The notes beneath the pieces are model-generated. The model made no database searches. It was not told where the DNA came from and saw nothing but the letters and a program-made list of their open reading frames with translations. 59,229 nt of DNA, taken from the IMG/VR virus record IMGVR_UViG_3300028569_001325, positions 1-59,229 of that record; one strand, given 5' to 3'. Positions 23,880 through 32,047 of this stretch are shown one piece after another. Within the stretch, counting starts at the first letter, position 1. Each line of letters opens with the position of its first letter. Position numbers and translations under genes: made by a program. This DNA is from a virus.

Positions 23880-24089
23880 ATGGATGAAAAGTATTTTGTA
23901 GCAAGAGTAACCACTGATATGGTGGATGAAAACACAGGAAAAGTAAAAAAAATTAAAGAGGAAAAATTAGTTAAGGGGTTTTCACCGACGGATGTTGAAG
24001 CTAAGGTGACTAAAACTTACGAAACTTATACAATGGATTGGAGAATTACCGCCATTGTTGAAAGTAAGATTGATGAGGTAATTGAATAA
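23880..24089 (+). CDS. Small protein, DUF4494-like
   Basis: 69 aa, 12 nt behind the protease and ended by a terminator. YFVARVTTDMVDENTGKVKK then E-E-K-L-V-K-G-F-S-P-T-D-V-E-A-K-V resembles the beginning of DUF4494, small proteins common in Bacteroidota and their phages. Function unknown. In T4-like heads this spot, between protease and scaffold, has no fixed small gene. Confidence 0.5.
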   Translation: MDEKYFVARVTTDMVDENTGKVKKIKEEKLVKGFSPTDVEAKVTKTYETYTMDWRITAIVESKIDEVIE

Positions 24090-24104
24090 TTTTTTAATTA
24101 GTGG

Positions 24105-24131
24105 GGGTGAATTTAGGTTCACCCTTTTTTT
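24105..24131 (+). terminator. Intrinsic terminator
   Basis: Stem GGGTGAA (24105-24111) / TTCACCC (24118-24124) followed by T7. Confidence 0.85.
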
Positions 24132-24188
24132 ATGACTAAAAATATCACAACATAAGTCAATATTAAAGACTTTTTTCAAACTACTACA

Positions 24189-24195
24189 TATTTAT
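24189..24195 (+). promoter_or_regulatory. TATTTAT late-promoter candidate
   Basis: Core 35 nt before the ATG at 24231, the longest leader of the set, but 17 nt before a mini-ORF start at 24213. Confidence 0.5.
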
Positions 24196-24212
24196 AATAA
24201 AAATAAACGCAA

Positions 24213-24234
24213 AATGCATTGCTTATTATTATGA
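24213..24234 (+). other. Possible leader mini-ORF (MHCLLL) before the scaffold gene
   Basis: ATG CAT TGC TTA TTA TTA TGA: six codons whose stop overlaps the next ATG (24231) as ATGA. Spacing from the promoter element is typical for a first gene here. It could couple or damp scaffold translation; coincidence cannot be excluded. Confidence 0.3.
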
Positions 24235-25604
24235 GTATGGAAAAAAATAATTCGATAGTAGAGGAAGCTTTATTACAAATGAGAGCGGTAGAGGATGCTA
24301 TCAATGAAAACGCAAAAGGAATACTTGCTTCAACCATGAAGGAAGAAATCAGTGAATTAGTAAGGGAATCTTTAGGGGGTTCAAAAAAATCAAAAAAGTC
24401 ATTAGTCGAACAAGAAGAAGAAGATGATGTCGATGTTACAGATGAAACAGACGACTATACAGAAGACGGCGACGATACAGAAGACTTTGATGAAACAGAA
24501 TTCGACACAGATGTTATGGCTGGATTTCCATCTGTAACAGGAGTTGAGGATGATAATCAAGATGCTATGGCTCCTTTGGATATGACACAGGCACCTATGT
24601 CTGACGTATTAAAAGTATTTAAGGCTATGGGTGATAATGACGGAATCATTGTTAAAAAGGATGATGCGGGTAATATCCGACTAACTGACAGTAACAAAGA
24701 CTCTGAATACCTTATTCAAATGGACGGCATGGATAACACTGAAATGCCAATGATATCACAAACAAATGAAAACGTTTTGTATGAGTTGAGTTTTGATGAC
24801 GGAGAGTATGGTAAATATGACGAATCGGCTGATCCAACAGATACGAGTGGTGAGTCTGGAGCGTTTACTGCTGAAGGGTGGGACGACGAAGATGAAGATG
24901 AAGATGAAATCGTTTATGAATTAGAAATGGAAGAATCTTTTAAACCAAAAGGTAACGTAGGTAAAATGAAATTCAAGTACCCTTCAAAACTTAGAAAAGG
25001 TGTCACTGAAATGGGTGACTATGAAGAAGAGAATAAATGGGAAGAAATGGGTGACATGGCTTACGATCCGTTTGTAGATGAAGATGACGATAAAGAAGAA
25101 TCTGGCGAAACTAAAGAATCTGCAAGAACTTTAGGAAACGGTAGTAGAAATTACCCTCAAAGAAAATCTTTACCTAAAATGAGAGTTAGACCAACTAACG
25201 AAGGAGTAACTAAAGAACTTAATTTATTAAGAGAAAAAAATGAAGAGTACAAAAAGGCTCTTGATTTCTTTAGAAACAAATTAAATGAAGTTGCGGTATT
25301 TAATTCAAATTTGGCTTATTCTACAAGATTATTCACAGAACACACAACAACAAAACAAGAAAAAATAAACATTTTAAGAAGATTTGATTCTATTGAGTCA
25401 TTAAAAGAATCTAAAAATCTTTATAAAACTATTAAAACAGAAATAGACAGTACATCATCAGATAAAGGTGTGTTTACAGAATCTATAGTGAGAAAAGTGT
25501 CAAAAACACCACAGAATGGATCGTCTACTAATTTAATAGAAAGTAAAACGTATGAGAATCCTCAATTCATGAGAATGAAGGATTTGATGACAAAAATTAA
25601 ATAA
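24231..25604 (+). CDS. Prohead scaffold / core protein (gp22-like by position)
   Basis: 457 aa from ATG 24231 (ATG 24237 also possible; the TTG at 24219 is unlikely). Very acidic, with Asp/Glu runs at about 60-95, 215-230 and 285-295, and helical ends. The C-terminal helices contain repeated L/I-x-E sites suited to destruction by the prohead protease. It lies between protease and capsid genes, where T4 has gene 22. Scaffolds diverge quickly, so position, acidity and helix content are the evidence. It would fill the prohead and be degraded before DNA packaging. Confidence 0.75.
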   Translation: MSMEKNNSIVEEALLQMRAVEDAINENAKGILASTMKEEISELVRESLGGSKKSKKSLVEQEEEDDVDVTDETDDYTEDGDDTEDFDETEFDTDVMAGFPSVTGVEDDNQDAMAPLDMTQAPMSDVLKVFKAMGDNDGIIVKKDDAGNIRLTDSNKDSEYLIQMDGMDNTEMPMISQTNENVLYELSFDDGEYGKYDESADPTDTSGESGAFTAEGWDDEDEDEDEIVYELEMEESFKPKGNVGKMKFKYPSKLRKGVTEMGDYEEENKWEEMGDMAYDPFVDEDDDKEESGETKESARTLGNGSRNYPQRKSLPKMRVRPTNEGVTKELNLLREKNEEYKKALDFFRNKLNEVAVFNSNLAYSTRLFTEHTTTKQEKINILRRFDSIESLKESKNLYKTIKTEIDSTSSDKGVFTESIVRKVSKTPQNGSSTNLIESKTYENPQFMRMKDLMTKIK

Positions 25605-25630
25605 ACTAAAAAAAATAAAAAACCAAAAAA

Positions 25631-27484
25631 ATGGGAGCATTATTAGAATCAGGTCTTGTTGGTAACATCGGGTTAAAACACCTTAAAGTTATCAAAGAAG
25701 ATACAATTAACAAATGGGATCGTTTAGGATTCCTAGATGGACTTAAAGGTCACATTAAAGAAAATATGGCGCAGTTATATGAAAACCAAGCGTCACATTT
25801 GATTAACGAAGCATCGTCAACAGATAGTTCAGGTTCTTTCGAAACTGTAGTATTTCCTATCGTAAGACGTGTATTCTCTAAATTATTGGCTAACGATTTA
25901 GTTTCTGTACAAGCAATGAACTTACCTATCGGTAAATTGTTCTACTTTGTACCTAAAATTCAATCTTACCAAAATGGTGGTACAAACGCTGCAGGTGGTG
26001 GAACACATTACGGTCCTATTGGTGCTGATGGTGGACCAACTCAAGCACAATCTCAAGCAGGTTACGGAGCAAACGATAAAAACCTTTATGATAGATTTTA
26101 CGAAGGTACTGAACCAGGATTAGACCCAGCAGGACTTTTTGATTATTCAAAAGGAACGTTTTCTGCAATCACTAAAAATGCTACTACAGTTGCATGGTCA
26201 AGTGGAGTTATGGTTCCAGCAGCTTACACTTTAACAGGTGGTACAGTTGTTGCTACAGGTGCTGACGGAGGTCCTGTTTATAGAAAAGCATTAATCGTTA
26301 TGTCAGGTTTCTCTTCTGCAGGAGCAGGTAAATTAATCGGTCCTGATGGACAAGAGATGGATAACGAAGCATTCCTTTCTGATTTAAGAGTTAACGCAGT
26401 ATCCACAGGATCATTCTCAGGAATGGGTGCAGGTGACTTGTTATTTAGAGTTGTAACTCAAAAATATGGTAAAGGTATTGTACAATACGGTTCACAAACA
26501 ACAACTAACTTCTACGCATCAAGTCCTTTAGGAAACGGTGGAGCATATGATAACTTATGTGATGCTACAGGTTTAATCTACTTAGAGGTTGATTTACAAC
26601 AACCATGTTCAATCGGAGCAGCATCATTAGATGGTTACTCAGGTTTAACATTAACAGTTTCTGGTGATTCAGCGGCAGGTACACAATTCACAACTCAATT
26701 TAGAGTTTACAAAGAAATGGAATTTGAAGATCAAATTGGTGAGGTTTCTTTTGATTTAGAATCAGTAACTGTTTCTGTAACTGAAAGAAAACTAAGAGCA
26801 CAATGGTCTCCTGAATTAGCACAAGACGTTTCTGCATTCCATAACATCGACGCTGAAGCTGAATTAACGGCTTTATTGTCTGAACAAGTGGCGGCAGAGA
26901 TTGACCGTGAAATTTTACGTGACTTACGTAAAGGAGCGGCTTGGAACTTACGTTGGGATTACAACGGATGGAAAAGAGGTACTACAGCAAATCCATTAAC
27001 ACAATACACTCAAAAAGATTGGAATCAAACTTTGATTACTGCGATTAACCAAATCTCAGCTCAAATCCACAAATCTACTTTGAGAGGTGGTGCTAACTGG
27101 ATCGTTGTATCTTCTGAAATTTCAGCAATCTTTGATGATTTAGAATACTTCCACGTATCTAACGCATCTCCTGATCAAGACCAATACAACATGGGTATTG
27201 AAAGAGTAGGTACTCTTGCAGGACGTTACCAAGTATACCGTGACCCTTACTTCCCAGCAAACACAGTTTTGATTGGACACAAAGGAACATCATTGTTAGA
27301 TACAGGTTATGTTTACGCACCGTACGTACCTCTACAATTAACACCTACAATGTATAACCCATTCAACTTTACACCGATTAAAGGTATAATGACGAGATAC
27401 GCGAAAAAAATGGTAAATAACCGCTTTTATGGCCGCATTACCGTAGATGGTGTTAGAACATTCGATTTAAGAGAATTGAGATAA
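25631..27484 (+). CDS. Major capsid protein (T4 gp23-like)
   Basis: 617 aa. The N-terminal 60 residues are a helical delta region ending H-L-I-N-E before Ala61, the prohead protease site (T4 gp23 is cut after I-A-E at residue 65). After it come V-F-P-I-V-R-R-V-F-S-K-L-L-A-N-D-L-V-S-V, QAMNLPIGKLFYFVPKIQ (gp23-type E-loop/N-arm region), and the HK97-fold core with YKEMEFEDQIGEVSFDLESV and A-E-L-T-A-L-L-S-E-Q-V-A-A-E-I-D-R-E. An insertion of about 200 residues rich in Gly/Ala/Thr may form a surface domain. Leader is nearly all A. Codon choice is more even than in neighbours, as expected for the most expressed gene. Confidence 0.95.
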   Translation: MGALLESGLVGNIGLKHLKVIKEDTINKWDRLGFLDGLKGHIKENMAQLYENQASHLINEASSTDSSGSFETVVFPIVRRVFSKLLANDLVSVQAMNLPIGKLFYFVPKIQSYQNGGTNAAGGGTHYGPIGADGGPTQAQSQAGYGANDKNLYDRFYEGTEPGLDPAGLFDYSKGTFSAITKNATTVAWSSGVMVPAAYTLTGGTVVATGADGGPVYRKALIVMSGFSSAGAGKLIGPDGQEMDNEAFLSDLRVNAVSTGSFSGMGAGDLLFRVVTQKYGKGIVQYGSQTTTNFYASSPLGNGGAYDNLCDATGLIYLEVDLQQPCSIGAASLDGYSGLTLTVSGDSAAGTQFTTQFRVYKEMEFEDQIGEVSFDLESVTVSVTERKLRAQWSPELAQDVSAFHNIDAEAELTALLSEQVAAEIDREILRDLRKGAAWNLRWDYNGWKRGTTANPLTQYTQKDWNQTLITAINQISAQIHKSTLRGGANWIVVSSEISAIFDDLEYFHVSNASPDQDQYNMGIERVGTLAGRYQVYRDPYFPANTVLIGHKGTSLLDTGYVYAPYVPLQLTPTMYNPFNFTPIKGIMTRYAKKMVNNRFYGRITVDGVRTFDLRELR

Positions 27485-27507
27485 TCAAAATCTTAAATAA
27501 TAACACT

Positions 27508-27536
27508 AAAGGGACAAGAAATTGTCCCTTTTTTTA
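27508..27536 (+). terminator. Intrinsic terminator after the capsid gene
   Basis: Perfect 10-bp stem AAAGGGACAA / TTGTCCCTTT with GAAA tetraloop and T tract. Confidence 0.9.
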
Positions 27537-27577
27537 TGTTTTTATATTAACTATATGTTTTTTGGATTAATATGTTA

Positions 27578-27584
27578 TATTTAT
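27578..27584 (+). promoter_or_regulatory. TATTTAT late-promoter candidate
   Basis: Core 4 nt before the ATG of the HNH gene, palindromic extension TATTTATAAATA. Confidence 0.5.
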
Positions 27585-27588
27585 AAAT

Positions 27589-28269
27589 ATGAAGAAATAT
27601 ATCCCATCAGAAGAAGAAATTAAAACTATACTTAAGTTGTATAATGATGATTTGATTGGGAGTCAATCAATTTCGGAAAAAATAGGATTAAATAAACAAC
27701 AAGTGTTAAGAATACTTAAAGAAAATGGTGTTAAATTAGGACCACCAGGTAGAAGAAATATTGGTGGTAAAAAAATTGCCGATAAAAAATGGAGAGAAAA
27801 AAATAAAGAATCGGTAAAAGAATATATTAAAACTTGGTATGAACAAAACAAAGAACATCGTAAAGAATACCTTAAAGAATACCGTGAAAAAAATATAGAT
27901 AATATTAGAAAAACAAAACGAGATTACGAAAGAAATCGTAAAGCGAGAGACCCCATCTATAAACTAATATCTAATTTCAGGACCGCAATATACCAGGTAT
28001 TAAAGGAGTGTAATGTAGAAAAGAACAATCATTACTTTGACATACTACAATACACACCTGAAGAACTAATAACACATTTAGAATTACAATTCAAGGACGA
28101 TATGAGTTGGGATAACTATGGAATTTGGCATGTTGACCATAAGTTACCTATAACATCATTTGATATACAGGAGATGGGAGATAAAGAATTTATGTCTTGT
28201 TGGGTCTTAGATAACCTCCAACCAATGTGGGGTATTGAGAATATACGTAAATCAAATAAATCCGAATAA
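27589..28269 (+). CDS. HNH endonuclease with N-terminal HTH (homing type)
   Basis: 226 aa. Residues 5-48 look like a helix-turn-helix (IKTILKLYNDDLIGSQSISE then KIGLNKQQVLRILKENGV). A Lys/Arg/Tyr-rich helix follows, and the C-terminal nuclease reads WHVDHKLPITSFD ... C-W-V-L-D-N-L-Q-P-M-W-G-I-E-N-I-R-K-S-N-K, a known phage HNH variant (H-x-D-H, N, N-x-x-K). It stands alone behind the capsid gene with its own promoter candidate and terminator, typical for a free-standing homing endonuclease that spreads into conserved head genes. Confidence 0.85.
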   Translation: MKKYIPSEEEIKTILKLYNDDLIGSQSISEKIGLNKQQVLRILKENGVKLGPPGRRNIGGKKIADKKWREKNKESVKEYIKTWYEQNKEHRKEYLKEYREKNIDNIRKTKRDYERNRKARDPIYKLISNFRTAIYQVLKECNVEKNNHYFDILQYTPEELITHLELQFKDDMSWDNYGIWHVDHKLPITSFDIQEMGDKEFMSCWVLDNLQPMWGIENIRKSNKSE

Positions 28270-28270
28270 G

Positions 28271-28302
28271 AAAAAAGGAGATAAGTAATTGTCTCCTTTT
28301 TT
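28271..28302 (+). terminator. Intrinsic terminator
   Basis: Stem AAAAAAGGAGA (28271-28281) / TCTCCTTTTTT (28292-28302). Confidence 0.8.
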
Positions 28303-28375
28303 AATATATGCTAATTCATAATACCAATATACACAACCAATTTAATTAATTATTGACAATAAATAATTTTGTAAG

Positions 28376-28382
28376 TATTTAT
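28376..28382 (+). promoter_or_regulatory. TATTTAT late-promoter candidate
   Basis: Core 17 nt before the ATG at 28400. Confidence 0.55.
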
Positions 28383-28399
28383 TAATAAAATGATCACCT

Positions 28400-30469
28400 A
28401 TGAAAAATTCACTATTTATTTTTTTTGTAATACTAACAAGTTTTTTTGTTAGATCACAAGTAAGTTCTTATACGTTTGGAACATCAACCGGAACATACAC
28501 ACCAATAGTTGGTGGGGTCAATTATAATAACTTTACAAGTTGGTCAAATACCAACTTTTTAGATGATAATAATTCGGCGGTATTAGAATCAATCGGATTT
28601 AACTTTGTTTATAATGGAACAACGTATACCCAATTTGGGGTTAATGCTAATGGATTTATATCACTGGGGTCATTACCAACTAGTAGTTATTTTCCATTAT
28701 CAACAGGTACGTCAAATAATGTAATATCGGCAATGGGTGCTGATTTAATAGGACGTGGGTCGTTATTAGCAAATAGAACAACTGGGAGTGCGGTAATTAC
28801 AATTACAGGTGGAGACATATCTCTAATATCGGTTGGGGATAAGGTAAGTGGTACGGGTATTCCTGCAGGTACCACAGTATTATCTAAAACCGCAACTACA
28901 GTTACAATTTCTGCAAATGCAACAACTTCGGGTACCGGATTTCATTTTAGATTTAGTAGGTCAACATTTGGTATTAGATTTCAAACAATAGGAACATCAC
29001 CTAATAGGACATTAGTGATCCAATGGACAGGATGGCAAAGATACACCACATCTGGAGGTTTTGGGGAGTTATATAACTTTCAGATAAGATTAAATGAAAC
29101 GACCAACACAATTAATGTTGTTTATAATATACAAGGACCAACAAGTATTACCTCAACAACATTTCAGATAGGTTTAAGAGGAACCTCAAATACCAATTTT
29201 AATAATAGAACAACTACAACAAATTGGTCGTCAACTACGGCTGGAACATTAAACAGTTCAACAGTTACATTATCAAGTACGGTTAAACCAACTGCAGGAT
29301 TAACATATACGTGGACACCGCCCGTTATTCCCGTTTGTTCAGGAACACCAAATCCAGGAAACACACTTTCTTCTTCATTAACATCACCACCAAACGGAAC
29401 CGTAAATCTTTCACTACAAAACACCACAACTGGTACAGGGGTAACTTATGTGTGGGAGAGTAGTACAGATAATTCAACATGGACAACCTTTGGTTCCTCA
29501 TCGGCTACACAAACATCACCACCAATCACATCACCTACTTGGTTTAGATCTACCGTTACTTGTTCAGGAAATAGTGGGATATCAACACCTATTCAAATAA
29601 CATTATCATATTGTACATATAATATAACTAATAATGATCCTACAGGTATTACTTCTGTAACGTTTGGTACAATATCAAATACAAGTATTGGTGGTCCATC
29701 CTACAGTGATTTTACCACACAATCAACTACCGTAGAACAGGGTGGAATTTATCAATTAAATGTTAATGTGAACACAGATGGTAATTGGACGGTAAATACA
29801 AAGGTTTGGATAGATTGGAATCAAAATTACATATTTGAAGTAGAAGAAGAGTATTCTTTAGGTAGTGCGTTAAACACTACTAATGGAATTACATCATTAT
29901 CCCCTTTAAATATAACTGTACCAACTGGAGCAACTTTAGGAGAAACTAGAATGAGAATAGTATCAGTTGAAGCCAGTGATCCTGCACCACTAGCGTGCGG
30001 TACACAACTTTACGGCGAAGCTGAGGATTATAAACTAACAATAACACCACCAACAGGACTTCCTGTAGAGTTACTATATTTTGATGGTATTACATATCCT
30101 TTGTTTAACTCACTTAAGTGGTCAACCGCATCGGAACATAACTCAGATTATTTTGAGGTAGAGAGAAGTGTTGATGGTGAAATATGGAAGGTTGTTGGTA
30201 GTAAATTGGCTTCAGGTAATAGTACGGTAGTTATTAATTATAGTTATTTAGATTCTTTTGATGATTTGGTAATACATTATTATAGATTAAAACAGGTTGA
30301 TTATGATGGTCAATATAAGGTGTACGGACCTATTGGTTTAGATAATACAAAATCAGTTAAAAAAGTTGTTAAATACATTAACATTTTAGGTCAAGAAGTA
30401 AGTTCAGAAACAAACGGGCTTATTTTTGAGGTATATGAAGACGGAACTATGAAAAAGATTATTAGGTGA
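28400..30469 (+). CDS. Secreted GEVED-domain protein with type IX secretion-like C-terminus
   Basis: 689 aa. Residues 1-19 form a signal peptide (MKNSLFIFFVILTSFFVRS, then Gln). A beta-sandwich domain follows, seemingly interrupted at about 125-180 by a module of phage-fibre type (SVGDKVSGTGIPAGTTVLS, ATTVTISANATTSGTG). Next are an Ig-like domain (about 310-405) and a GEVED domain (about 410-555; V-W-I-D-W-N-Q-N-Y, F-E-V-E-E-E-Y-S-L-G, G-E-A-E-D-Y-K-L). The end has the LPVELLYF ... L-K-W-S-T-A-S-E-H-N-S-D-Y-F block, YYRLKQVDYDG, and N-I-L-G-Q-E-V ... GTMKKIIR, the arrangement that precedes and forms type IX sorting domains in Bacteroidota. Such proteins reach the cell surface. No virion role is evident, although its promoter candidate is late-type. 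Confidence 0.8.
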   Translation: MKNSLFIFFVILTSFFVRSQVSSYTFGTSTGTYTPIVGGVNYNNFTSWSNTNFLDDNNSAVLESIGFNFVYNGTTYTQFGVNANGFISLGSLPTSSYFPLSTGTSNNVISAMGADLIGRGSLLANRTTGSAVITITGGDISLISVGDKVSGTGIPAGTTVLSKTATTVTISANATTSGTGFHFRFSRSTFGIRFQTIGTSPNRTLVIQWTGWQRYTTSGGFGELYNFQIRLNETTNTINVVYNIQGPTSITSTTFQIGLRGTSNTNFNNRTTTTNWSSTTAGTLNSSTVTLSSTVKPTAGLTYTWTPPVIPVCSGTPNPGNTLSSSLTSPPNGTVNLSLQNTTTGTGVTYVWESSTDNSTWTTFGSSSATQTSPPITSPTWFRSTVTCSGNSGISTPIQITLSYCTYNITNNDPTGITSVTFGTISNTSIGGPSYSDFTTQSTTVEQGGIYQLNVNVNTDGNWTVNTKVWIDWNQNYIFEVEEEYSLGSALNTTNGITSLSPLNITVPTGATLGETRMRIVSVEASDPAPLACGTQLYGEAEDYKLTITPPTGLPVELLYFDGITYPLFNSLKWSTASEHNSDYFEVERSVDGEIWKVVGSKLASGNSTVVINYSYLDSFDDLVIHYYRLKQVDYDGQYKVYGPIGLDNTKSVKKVVKYINILGQEVSSETNGLIFEVYEDGTMKKIIR

Positions 30470-30476
30470 TATTTAT
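30470..30476 (+). promoter_or_regulatory. TATTTAT late-promoter candidate
   Basis: Core 5 nt before the ATG at 30482. Confidence 0.55.
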
Positions 30477-30481
30477 ATTAG

Positions 30482-31087
30482 ATGTTAGACGATATTATAA
30501 AAAAAGTATTAAATGAAATTTCCACTTCTGTAAGTGCGGGGGGATATAACGGACCAATAGCGATAGGATTAAAAAAATGGAAAAAATCAGAATTAGGACC
30601 TTTTACTGAGTTTGCTGATACGGAATTTAATCACGAGAAAAAACAAAAAACATTAAAAAATAACGTTAAGGGTTATGTTGGTCATTGGGAAAAAAATGAA
30701 GATGGTTCTTACGAATTAGATAATTACGACGCACACACAATTAATGAAGATTTAGCTGTTTGGTTTGGAACAAAGAAGAAACCAAAAGGTTCTAAACAAC
30801 CAAAAGGTCCGTGGGTTAATATATGTAGAAAAGTTGATGGTAAACATCCCCCTTGTGGTAGACCTGACGCCGATAGTAAAGGTTACCCTAAATGTCGGGC
30901 AGTGGGAGTTGCGGGTAAAATGTCAGATTCAGCAAAAAAATCAGCGTGTCAACAAAAAAGAACTGCAGAGAAAAAAGACACACAAACAGGTAAAGGTCAA
31001 AAACCCGTAATGACTTCATATAAAACAAAAAAGACCCAAAATGAGTCTTTAAATATTATAATTAGAAATATTTTATCGGGTCTTTAA
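30482..31087 (+). CDS. Leader-bearing protein with DUF5872-like Cys domain
   Basis: 201 aa. Leader MLDDIIKKVLNE then Ile-Ser, ending L-N-E. From about residue 100 it has KKPKGSKQPKGPWVNICRKV, then C-G-R-P-D-A-D-S-K-G-Y-P-K-C-R and a basic helix S-A-K-K-S-A-C-Q-Q-K-R, the pattern I associate with DUF5872, a small presumably metal-binding domain found in large phages and giant viruses. The C-terminus (NESLNIIIRNILSGL) is a second short amphipathic helix. Overlaps the convergent HNH gene by 15 bp. Probably packaged; activity unknown. Confidence 0.65.
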   Translation: MLDDIIKKVLNEISTSVSAGGYNGPIAIGLKKWKKSELGPFTEFADTEFNHEKKQKTLKNNVKGYVGHWEKNEDGSYELDNYDAHTINEDLAVWFGTKKKPKGSKQPKGPWVNICRKVDGKHPPCGRPDADSKGYPKCRAVGVAGKMSDSAKKSACQQKRTAEKKDTQTGKGQKPVMTSYKTKKTQNESLNIIIRNILSGL

Positions 31088-31561
31088 CAATTTAATAAAC
31101 CCTAACCAAGTGTCTAAGTCATTTTCATTTCTACCTATATTTGCAGAATAGCAAGACAAAACAACATTCTCTTTGGTGTATCCCTTATCCCCATCAATTC
31201 TATCTAATGACGGTTGTTGGGGGTGTTTTTTCTTATCTGAAGGAATTAATGGTATACCAAACCAATAACACAGTCCGTTTTGATCGTCAAACATTTTGTT
31301 TACGTCATCAATAGTTAGTGTATTTTCTATTTTTCTATGTTTGGAGTCGTGTATTAATGTGTTTTGCCATAACCTAACTCTTCTTTCTTTTTGTAATATC
31401 CCTTCTTTTTTTCTTTGTTCAGGATATAATCTTTTTTTTCTTTTATAATTTCTAGTAACTTCAAGAAGACATTCTTTACATCTACTACCTCTTTGTGTTT
31501 TGTAAAAATCATCAAAACTCTTTATTTTATTACATTTACTACATTCTTTGTGTGTTTCCAT
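31073..31561 (-). CDS. HNH endonuclease with zinc finger (homing type)
   Basis: 162 aa from ATG 31561; an in-frame TTG at 31585 lies before the promoter element. The N-terminus has a zinc finger (C-S-K-C ... C-K-E-C, residues 7-29) and the C-terminal half the HNH fold: G-L-C-Y-W-F-G-I-P-L, P-S-L-D-R-I-D-G-D-K-G-Y-T, N-V-V-L-S-C-Y-S-A-N-I-G-R-N. This is a common phage family. A second stand-alone nuclease, with different fold details from the one behind the capsid gene. Confidence 0.85.
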   Translation of the reverse strand: METHKECSKCNKIKSFDDFYKTQRGSRCKECLLEVTRNYKRKKRLYPEQRKKEGILQKERRVRLWQNTLIHDSKHRKIENTLTIDDVNKMFDDQNGLCYWFGIPLIPSDKKKHPQQPSLDRIDGDKGYTKENVVLSCYSANIGRNENDLDTWLGFIKLLKTR

Positions 31562-31565
31562 ATAG

Positions 31566-31572
31566 ATAAATA
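31566..31572 (-). promoter_or_regulatory. TATTTAT late-promoter candidate
   Basis: Core on the minus strand, 4 nt before the ATG of the HNH gene, as at the other HNH gene. Confidence 0.5.
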
Positions 31573-31600
31573 TATGGATAAACAAAAAAAAAGATTATTT

Positions 31601-32029
31601 CTAACCTTTTTTCCATCCACCACCTTTTGAGTTATATCGTTTTACTGCAGCACCATTACAATAGGCACTAGGACAAACTTCGTAACGTTGTCTAGCCCAA
31701 GACAACGATTGTTGCCATAAATCTTTATTAGTTGCAACATTTTTCTTTTTTTTACCCTCTTCAATCATATCATCATCGTAGTCATTATCACCTTTTGTTT
31801 CATTCATTAAAAAATCAAAAACTTGATCCATGTTATTTTTTGCTTCTGAGATATGATCTTGCGCCCAATCATGTCCATGTTCTAAAATGGATTCTATTTC
31901 GTCCTGATCCATTTCTAATAACATCTCACATTGACGTTTCATTTGTTCTAAATTAGAAAAAAACATATATCTACTTGATTCGTGTTCTTCTCTAATAACC
32001 TTTCTAATAATTCTACTTATATTTTCCAT
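31601..32029 (-). CDS. Leader-bearing protein with PSAYxNGxA motif
   Basis: 142 aa. Leader MENISRIIRKVIRE then Glu-His, ending I-R-E. The middle is acidic and helical. The C-terminus (W-A-R-Q-R-Y-E-V-C-P-S-A-Y-C-N-G-A-A-V, then GGGWKKG) belongs to a short motif widespread in large phages, with the form 'R-x-x-V-x-P-S-A-Y-x-N-G-x-A ... K-G-G-G-W'. I know no function for it. Own promoter candidate; nearest downstream gene is the HNH nuclease. Confidence 0.65.
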   Translation of the reverse strand: MENISRIIRKVIREEHESSRYMFFSNLEQMKRQCEMLLEMDQDEIESILEHGHDWAQDHISEAKNNMDQVFDFLMNETKGDNDYDDDMIEEGKKKKNVATNKDLWQQSLSWARQRYEVCPSAYCNGAAVKRYNSKGGGWKKG

Positions 32030-32034
32030 ACTTT

Positions 32035-32041
32035 ATAAATA
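32035..32041 (-). promoter_or_regulatory. TATTTAT late-promoter candidate
   Basis: Core on the minus strand, 5 nt before the ATG at 32029. Confidence 0.55.
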
Positions 32042-32047
32042 TATCTA

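Noticed and set aside
28351-28375. TTG...TAATTTTG as a host-type promoter before the GEVED gene
   Set aside because: Spacing between the boxes is only 8 nt; the TATTTAT element is the better candidate.
30770-31010. 81-codon plus-strand ORF within the DUF5872-like gene
   Set aside because: Alternative frame of a gene with recognisable leader and Cys motif; Lys/Gln-rich product with no features.
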